Source of the DNA: JANQRV01 sp964533785
Lineage (GTDB): Bacteria; Bacteroidota; Bacteroidia; Chitinophagales; Saprospiraceae
Assembly: GCA_964533785.1 (NCBI GenBank)
Contig: CAZHNG010000240.1
Location: 1-10,935, forward strand
Length of the DNA: 10,935 nt
Direction of reading: 5' to 3'
Both the position numbers and the translations under genes were made by a program. A model generated the notes under the pieces. That model made no database searches. It was not told where the DNA came from and was given only the letters and a program-made list of their open reading frames with translations. Positions 6,987 to 10,935 of the stretch are shown here, in pieces (the stretch's first letter is position 1; each line of letters begins with the position of its first letter).

Positions 6987-7314
6987 AGGAGGATTGATCT
7001 GTGATCGTACTGTACTGAGGTCTAACAATCGTTCTAACCTTTCCTGACTCATACAATAAAAGTACAGACTATCAGTCATTTATAGTTTCCGTTTTCAACC
7101 AATGGTTAAATGCTTCAACCACTGGCAAATACAGGTTTATCTACCACTGGTTGAATTATTCAAACAGCTGGTTGAATAAACTTTGATTGCCCTGTTGCAA
7201 CTCCTTTCTTTGCACCAACAGACGAACAAAAGAGGATCAATAATTAACACTCATAATCGAACATCGAAACATCTAACAATAACTAATCCATTACTGAATA
7301 AAATAAATCTAATT
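6987..7314. other. Intergenic region upstream of the small Spy-like gene
   Basis: This 328-nt region holds no convincing gene. An open frame continues upstream of 7315 to a TTG at 7183, but the signal peptide fixes the start at 7315. The central part (7094-7180) carries a cluster of palindromic AACC-N3-GGTT-like sites, given separately. TTG (7151-7153) and TAAACTTTG (7177-7185) form a loose Bacteroidota-type promoter with a long spacer. No terminator for the cyclase gene was recognised. Confidence 0.7.
7094..7176. promoter_or_regulatory. Cluster of four AACC-N3-GGTT operator-like sites
   Basis: Four related sites occur: TTCAACCAATGGTTAAA (7094-7110), TTCAACCACTGGCAAA (7114-7129), CTACCACTGGTTGAA (7141-7155) and AAACAGCTGGTTGAA (7162-7176). 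The shared core is AACC-N3-GGTT; some copies keep only one good half. Core centres are 20, 25 and 21 bp apart, near two helical turns. Between sites 3 and 4 lies a 13-bp palindrome TTGAATTATTCAA (7151-7163). Repeated, phased dyads just upstream of a gene suggest binding by a dimeric regulator. The regulator is unknown; this is inference. Confidence 0.45.
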
Positions 7315-7680
7315 ATGAAGACCATTGTCATCCTATTAGCCACGCTCTTGCTGGGATTTACCAGCTTTTCACAGACCCTGGAAAATCCGGGAACACCAGA
7401 AGAAAGAGCCGCGAAAATAACACAGCAAATGCAAGAACAACTGCATTTGGATAGTTTGCAACTCCAACAAGTAGAAACATTGAACTTGAAGTACGCCAAG
7501 ATGGCACAAGAAGAGATCATTGATAAAAACTTGAGCAAATGGTTCGTGTTTCGGAAAGGAACCAAACTGAATCATCAAAAAGAGCAGGAGTTGAAACTTC
7601 TTTTGAGCGAAACTCAATGGGAGGCATACGAACAACTCAAGCGACAACGGACTAGAGAGCTATTTGGGTCCTTCTTTTAG
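7315..7680 (+). CDS. Small exported helical protein, Spy/CpxP-like (tentative)
   Basis: A 121-aa protein. A signal peptide (MKTIVILLATLLLGFTSFSQ) is followed by about 100 residues rich in Gln, Glu, Lys and Leu, predicted as amphipathic helices. The pattern HLDSLQLQQVETLNLKYAKM (about 43-62) and later LLLSETQWEAYEQLK (about 96-110) resembles the two LTxxQ-type helices of periplasmic Spy/CpxP-like proteins, including the Bacteroidota versions that begin LxLtxeQ. The family includes periplasmic chaperones and stress sensors; the assignment is by pattern, not by conserved residues, and remains uncertain. The start at 7315 is chosen because the signal peptide begins there; the codons upstream back to a TTG at 7183 look non-coding. 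No Shine-Dalgarno is present, and an A/T-rich leader is typical of the phylum. It may be controlled by the dyad cluster upstream. It is followed by a 319-nt repeat-bearing region. Confidence 0.8.
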   Translation: MKTIVILLATLLLGFTSFSQTLENPGTPEERAAKITQQMQEQLHLDSLQLQQVETLNLKYAKMAQEEIIDKNLSKWFVFRKGTKLNHQKEQELKLLLSETQWEAYEQLKRQRTRELFGSFF

Positions 7681-7741
7681 TACTACTTTGTCGTCTCAGG
7701 GAAAATGTAATTATCAAATTGATCTCAAAGTAAAATACTAT

Positions 7742-7773
7742 TGGTTATCTGGTAATCTGGTTATTTGATTATG
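7742..7773 (+). repeat. TGGTTATC octamer array, left arm of an inverted pair
   Basis: Four 8-bp units: tggttatc, tggtaatc, tggttatt, tgattatg. The last 17 bases (7757-7773) match the reverse complement of 7831-7847 at 14 of 17 positions. Confidence 0.85.
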
Positions 7774-7830
7774 AAAAGATTACCTCAATACCATTGAATA
7801 GTGACAAGTACGCTTCGTCATCTAAAACTG

Positions 7831-7866
7831 CATAACCAAATAACCCTATAACCAAGTCGATAACCG
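7831..7866 (-). repeat. TGGTTATC octamer array, right arm of an inverted pair
   Basis: On the minus strand this reads cggttatc, a 4-nt break, then tggttata, gggttatt, tggttatg, again with 8-bp spacing. It faces the left arm across a 57-nt spacer. The plus strand carries a TAA in each unit (ataacc). Confidence 0.85.
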
Positions 7867-7942
7867 TTTAAAGATCTGTCTATATGAATTTTTTTCTCAG
7901 GTGACAAAGTAAAATTAGGCAGCATAACAATTTACACACTGA

Positions 7943-7975
7943 TTGTAATCCCTTGAAAATCTAACTTTAATTTTT
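7943..7975 (+). promoter_or_regulatory. Candidate Bacteroidota-type promoter for the PepSY-like gene
   Basis: TTG at 7943-7945 is followed by TAACTTTA (7962-7969, spacer 16) or TAATTTTT (7968-7975, spacer 22). Each differs from TAnnTTTG at one position. The spacing and distance to the ATG at 8000 are plausible, but such AT-rich matches arise by chance. Confidence 0.3.
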
Positions 7976-7999
7976 TCATTTTTTAAATCACTTTTTATC

Positions 8000-8509
8000 A
8001 TGAAAAACATCTTTTTCATTCTATCTTTTATTGCCTCAACTTTCGTAGCACAAGCTCAAGTTGGTGTAACCATTCAAGCTGTTGATGCCGACGATGTACC
8101 TGCGGCGGTAATCAGCAGTCAAGCTACCTATTTCCCAGGCGCAAATGTCAATGTTTGGGAGCAGCAAACCGCAAGTGGTCAAAGTAATTCTGCAGAACGC
8201 TTCATTGCCAATTTCCAAAACAATGGTCAGAAGGCAAGAGCACGATACTATCCAAGTGGCGCCGGTACTACTGCAACCACTTACTACAGTGGTTCACAAC
8301 TACCAACAGCAATCCAAGAAACTGCTGCTACCAATTACGAGGGTTATACCCTAGAAAGTGGAGAACAGATTATAGCACTACCAACAAGCGACATTTTCTA
8401 TCGTCTAAGATTGAGAAAGGGCGCACAGAAATTAGTAGTGTACACAGACGAAAACGGGGCTGAAGTTTCACTAGATGACTTACCCAGTGTAATGAGAAAG
8501 GAACAATAG
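8000..8509 (+). CDS. Small exported protein with PepSY-like (BLIP-like) fold
   Basis: A 169-aa protein with a clear Sec signal peptide (MKNIFFILSFIASTFVAQAQ). The body has the pattern of the Bacteroidota PepSY-like domain (Pfam PepSY_like type): VPAAVISSQATYFPGANVNVW (about 33-53), then AERFIANFQNNGQKARARYY (about 65-84), then LPTAIQETAATNYEGYTL (about 100-117). It corresponds to one to one-and-a-half beta-lactamase-inhibitor-like repeats and ends with a charged tail SVMRKEQ. Function in this family is poorly known; inhibition or binding of exported proteins has been proposed from fold. There is no lipobox, so it is probably soluble in the periplasm or released. The start has no Shine-Dalgarno but begins exactly at the signal peptide. 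It is monocistronic: a strong terminator starts 9 nt after the stop. Confidence 0.82.
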   Translation: MKNIFFILSFIASTFVAQAQVGVTIQAVDADDVPAAVISSQATYFPGANVNVWEQQTASGQSNSAERFIANFQNNGQKARARYYPSGAGTTATTYYSGSQLPTAIQETAATNYEGYTLESGEQIIALPTSDIFYRLRLRKGAQKLVVYTDENGAEVSLDDLPSVMRKEQ

Positions 8510-8517
8510 GGCAGTCG

Positions 8518-8552
8518 TTCCACCACCTCAAACGAGGTGGTGGAATTTTTTT
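8518..8552 (+). terminator. Rho-independent terminator of the PepSY-like gene
   Basis: A perfect 12-bp stem TTCCACCACCTC (8518-8529) / GAGGTGGTGGAA (8534-8545) with loop AAAC is followed by seven T (8546-8552). It starts 9 nt after the stop codon at 8507-8509, and is the clearest regulatory element in the window. Confidence 0.97.
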
Positions 8553-8563
8553 AATACCTAAGA

Positions 8564-8668
8564 GCCTGTTTGGGATTTATGATTTTGTGCATACACCTGT
8601 TTATTAGTCTGTTACCACGTAGTTGTCGTGTTGCATAACATACGGCTTCGCGGCCATAAATCCCAAAC
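8564..8668. repeat. MITE-like or dispersed repeat with 14-bp perfect inverted ends
   Basis: GTTTGGGATTTATG (8568-8581) is repeated in perfect reverse complement at 8655-8668. Just outside, GCCT on the left and AAGCC on the right continue the symmetry imperfectly (GCCT-GTTTGGG versus GCTTG-GTTTGGG). The 73-nt interior contains cggcttcgcggcc-type GC-rich sequence unlike its AT-rich surroundings. The AGCCTGTTTGGGA-like end resembles insertion-sequence termini, but there is no transposase and no clear target duplication. It may be a small non-autonomous element or an end fragment. Confidence 0.5.
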
Positions 8669-8857
8669 CAAGCCATGAGCAACGCTAGTTTTGATTTTTT
8701 GGGCATTTTTGCGTTACGAAAACATAAAGAATATTCGGAATTGATTAAAATCATCACCAGGTATTCTCATAACATCGCTCAAAAAATCAAAACATTCTCT
8801 AATTACTCCGTTTTTGTCCTCTACTTAGGCCTGAATTATTTACAAAAAATTGATGCC

Positions 8858-10108
8858 ATGATTAAAAATTTAGTTGTGTTACACCTAATACTCCTTCTTT
8901 CCGCAAGGCTATGTGCCCAGGAATGTAATAATCAACGTTATTATGACGAAATTTTTAATTTCAATTTAACCACTGATATAAAATTTGGCGAAGCGCCACA
9001 ACCATTGCCACTTGACCCCAATAATATCCAGGAGCTATTTATGGATGTTTATCAACCTAATGGTGACACACTAAGTGCTCGACCTCTGATTATCTGGGCT
9101 TTCGGAGGTGGGTTTGTCTTTGGTTCTAAAACCAGCACCGATATTGTAGCGCTAAGTAGTGCATTTGCTAAAAGAGGTTACGTTACAGCTGCAATAGATT
9201 ACCGCCTATCTACCGACCTTGTTGTAAACAACGATATAGAGAATTCTTATGAAGCAGTGGCAAAGGCTATGCACGATATGCGTGCTTCCATTCGATACTT
9301 TCATAAAGATGCAGCTACATCAAACAATTTTAAAATCGATACATCAAGAATTTATATTGGAGGTGTGTCTGCTGGTGCAGTTACTGCATTACATATAGTC
9401 CATCTGGATGAATTAGAAATTCCTACAGAAATGCAGGAATTTTTTGATGAAAATGGTGGATTATCTGGTAACAGTGGGAATGGGGGCTATTCTGAAAATG
9501 TTGCTGGTGTAATTAGCCTTTGTGGTATGCTATTAGACGTTGATTTAATAAACCCCGAAGTAACTACTCCAATTGTCAGTATGCACGGTACAGAAGACGA
9601 TGTTGTTCCCTATGGCTCTGGAACGATTGAGATTTTGGATATTGGCTTGGAGGTTGATGGAAGTTCTGTAATACATCCTAAACTGGATGAATATGGTATC
9701 ATAAATGATTTTTATACTTGGCAAGGTGCAAACCATACTCCTTTCGTACTAAATCCACCCAATCAAGCTGAGGTCTATATGGATACTACAATTTGGTTTG
9801 TGCGAGATTTTCTATATGACTTGGTATGCAATGATGTGACCTCAATAACTGAAACTATTGACAATGAAAATTTATCTTTTAGTGTCTTCCCTAATCCCAA
9901 CAACGGGAATTTTTTTGTTCGATTAGATTCAGATGAAAATTTTAGCCTTTCAGTTTTTGACAATATGGGCAGAGAAGTCTTTTTCAATCCAGCGATTCAT
10001 CCAGAAATAAATCGTTTAGAAATAGATTTACCAAAAGGTATTTACATAGTCAAGGTTTATTCTAAAGACAAGCTTACAATTCTATCCCGAAAAATCATTG
10101 TGCATTAG
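8858..10108 (+). CDS. Secreted alpha/beta-hydrolase (esterase-like) with type IX secretion sorting domain
   Basis: Predicted secreted carboxylesterase/lipase-like enzyme, 416 aa from the chosen start. A signal peptide (MIKNLVVLHLILLLSARLCAQ) precedes an alpha/beta-hydrolase domain (about 45-320). The oxyanion strand reads WAFGGGFVFG (80-89), in place of the common HGGG. The nucleophile elbow is GGVSAGA with S171. The likely acid is D247 or D248 in HGTEDDVVPY and the likely base is H293 in GANHTPF, so the triad is complete. A Gly/Asn-rich loop (about 199-212) precedes VAGVISLCG. The C-terminal 80 residues (FSVFPNPNNGNFFVRL... YIVKVYSKDKLTILSRKIIV) form a type A Por sorting domain, implying outer-membrane export through type IX secretion. 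An earlier in-frame ATG (8675) would add 61 residues ahead of the signal peptide and reach the edge of the repeat, so I reject it. The gene looks more AT-rich than its neighbours (by eye). Confidence 0.9.
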   Translation: MIKNLVVLHLILLLSARLCAQECNNQRYYDEIFNFNLTTDIKFGEAPQPLPLDPNNIQELFMDVYQPNGDTLSARPLIIWAFGGGFVFGSKTSTDIVALSSAFAKRGYVTAAIDYRLSTDLVVNNDIENSYEAVAKAMHDMRASIRYFHKDAATSNNFKIDTSRIYIGGVSAGAVTALHIVHLDELEIPTEMQEFFDENGGLSGNSGNGGYSENVAGVISLCGMLLDVDLINPEVTTPIVSMHGTEDDVVPYGSGTIEILDIGLEVDGSSVIHPKLDEYGIINDFYTWQGANHTPFVLNPPNQAEVYMDTTIWFVRDFLYDLVCNDVTSITETIDNENLSFSVFPNPNNGNFFVRLDSDENFSLSVFDNMGREVFFNPAIHPEINRLEIDLPKGIYIVKVYSKDKLTILSRKIIVH

Positions 10109-10319
10109 GTGATAAAATTTATTTATCCTGCTACATCTCCGACTTGCGTACATAACAACGAAGGATATTTTATAAACATCCCGCATCGCATCATAGATGC
10201 TGGCGGGCAACCGGGGAATACTTAGAGCGAGCGGGGCAATTTTTACATTTAGAAATTAAGTACTAACATAGCTTTATGCTACATGAATCTATGAAAGTCC
10301 TTCACAAAAACAGCTTATA
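10109..10319. other. Intergenic region with GC-rich hairpin and weak promoter candidate
   Basis: This 211-nt region has no gene. A hairpin at 10180-10207 pairs CCCGC with GCGGG and GCATC with GATGC around an ATA loop, with a small internal bulge; no T-run follows directly, so terminator function is doubtful. The GC-rich block about 10130-10240 contrasts with its AT-rich flanks. TAGCTTTA (10269-10276) is a one-mismatch -7 element 44 nt before the next ATG, but it has no TTG at the right distance. Confidence 0.55.
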
Positions 10320-10935
10320 ATGAAATGGACACTAAAAATATTAGCAGCAGTATTATCCGCTTTCCTTGTATTTGGTTGTGAGGTAGAGGACCTCGTCCCA
10401 AGAGATAAAGACGACATTAAACGCATTCCAGTGGTCGTACACATTATCCATAATGGAGAAGCGATTGGTACAGGAGCAAATATCAGTTATGCACAAGTTG
10501 TTGCTCAGATTGAAGTCTTGAATGAAGACTTTAGGAAAAAGGCAGGTACCAATGGGTTCAATACGCATCCTGATGGTGTAGATACCGAAATTGAGTTTTA
10601 CTTAGCGGATACTGATCCAGAAGGGAATATGTTGTCAGAACCTGGCGTCGATAGATTTAATGGCGGTCGCGCATCCTGGCCCAAAGGCGCGATTCGCAAT
10701 CCGATAGATGTACTCATCAAGCCAGTAACCATCTGGAATCCCAATGAATATTTCAACATTTGGACGGTCAACTTTGGCGGCTTTGTCGGTCGCAATTTAT
10801 TGGGCTACGCTCAATTTCCCTCCGACTCAAATTTAAGGGGATTGGAAGCTGATGGTGGTCCTGCAGAGACGGATGGTATAGTTGTCGGTTATAAATATTT
10901 TGGCAGCAGCGAAAAAGGAAATTTTCCAGATTTAA
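10320..10935 (+). CDS. M43 (cytophagalysin/pappalysin-like) metallopeptidase lipoprotein, 5' part
   Basis: The frame is open from the ATG at 10320 to the window end: 205 codons, no stop, 3' end missing. The N-terminus MKWTLKILAAVLSAFLVFGC is a lipoprotein signal with the Cys at residue 20. It is followed by acidic residues (EVED), which in Bacteroidota can direct lipoproteins to the cell surface. The next part, IPVVVHIIHNGEAIGTGANI (about 36-55), then SYAQVVAQIEVLNEDFRK and IEFYLA, is the usual N-terminal region of Bacteroidota M43 zinc peptidases. Later GRNLLGYAQFP (about 159-169) and the AETDGIVVGYKYFG region (about 182-195) also fit that family. The zinc motif HExxHxxGxxH would lie beyond the window, so activity cannot be judged. 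No Shine-Dalgarno is visible. It is probably transcribed alone, 211 nt after the hydrolase. Confidence 0.88.
   Translation, partial: MKWTLKILAAVLSAFLVFGCEVEDLVPRDKDDIKRIPVVVHIIHNGEAIGTGANISYAQVVAQIEVLNEDFRKKAGTNGFNTHPDGVDTEIEFYLADTDPEGNMLSEPGVDRFNGGRASWPKGAIRNPIDVLIKPVTIWNPNEYFNIWTVNFGGFVGRNLLGYAQFPSDSNLRGLEADGGPAETDGIVVGYKYFGSSEKGNFPDL

Larger units (their letters stand above)
7681..7999. other. Intergenic region with nested inverted repeats
   Basis: This 319-nt region has no gene. From outside inward, TACTTTGTC (7684-7692) is the reverse complement of GACAAAGTA (7903-7911). Inside these lie the octamer arrays (7742-7773 and 7831-7866) facing each other. An 11-bp direct repeat CAAAGTAAAAT occurs at 7726-7736 and 7905-7915. 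The block 7684-7911 could be one symmetrical insertion or a large folded RNA element. A candidate promoter for the next gene is at 7943-7975. Confidence 0.75.
8510..8857. other. Intergenic region with terminator and dispersed-repeat-like segment
   Basis: This 348-nt region contains the terminator (8518-8552), then the segment with perfect inverted ends (8564-8668), then about 190 nt of AT-rich sequence leading to the hydrolase. An open frame from 8675 joins the hydrolase in frame, but its 61 extra residues look non-coding (see the hydrolase). A minus-strand frame (8551-8757, 68 codons) crosses the repeat; I do not call it a gene. No clear promoter for the hydrolase was found. Confidence 0.7.

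Noticed and set aside
6987..7060. Terminator for the cyclase gene
   Set aside because: Only short imperfect inverted matches (CTGTACT/AGTACAG about 50 nt apart) and no T-run.
7183..7314. N-terminal extension of the Spy-like protein
   Set aside because: It needs a TTG start and would bury the signal peptide that begins at 7315.
8551..8757. 68-codon minus-strand ORF as a gene
   Set aside because: It crosses the inverted-end repeat and the terminator T-run, with no ribosome site or promoter; better treated as part of a dispersed repeat until copies are checked.
10598..10795. Minus-strand ORF within the metallopeptidase
   Set aside because: Shadow of the strongly recognised M43 reading frame on the plus strand.

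Overview
The window looks like chromosomal DNA from a marine or environmental member of the Bacteroidota, most likely Saprospiria (Lewinella/Haliscomenobacter-like). Seen in the sequence: a secreted hydrolase ending in a type IX secretion (Por) sorting domain, a cytophagalysin-type (M43) metallopeptidase lipoprotein, a PepSY-like small exported protein, a 4-TM class III nucleotide cyclase, and many starts with no Shine-Dalgarno sequence. The order-level placement is inference from gene content; there is no rRNA or marker gene in the window.

Left half (71-5572, minus strand): four genes read leftward in this order: HtrA/DegP-type serine protease, 91-nt gap, di-haem c-type cytochrome lipoprotein, 7-nt gap, Trm112-domain SAM methyltransferase, 8-nt overlap, methylcrotonyl-CoA-type acyl-CoA carboxylase beta subunit. 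The last three are packed as one transcription unit although their predicted roles (electron transfer or oxidation, methyl transfer, branched-chain acyl-CoA carboxylation) have no obvious link. A 10-copy heptamer array follows the carboxylase stop codon directly.

Centre (5573-7999): a divergent intergenic region holds an inverted pair of CTAG-containing heptamer arrays. It is followed by a plus-strand 4-TM class III cyclase, a 328-nt region with a cluster of AACC-N3-GGTT operator-like sites, a small exported Spy/CpxP-like helical protein, and a 319-nt region with an inverted pair of octamer arrays.

Right part (8000-10935, plus strand): a small exported PepSY-like protein with a very clear terminator, then a repeat with 14-bp perfect inverted ends that looks like a MITE or a fragment of a dispersed element. 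Next come a secreted alpha/beta-hydrolase with a type IX sorting tail and the 5' part of an M43 metallopeptidase lipoprotein cut by the window edge. All plus-strand genes from 5910 on are separated by 200-350 nt, so they are probably transcribed singly; most encode exported or membrane proteins.

No phage, CRISPR, tRNA, rRNA or transposase gene was seen. No complete undescribed multi-gene system is evident. The most unusual signal is non-coding: three intergenic regions carry 7- or 8-bp tandem arrays, two of them as facing inverted pairs, and a fourth holds the palindromic operator-like cluster.
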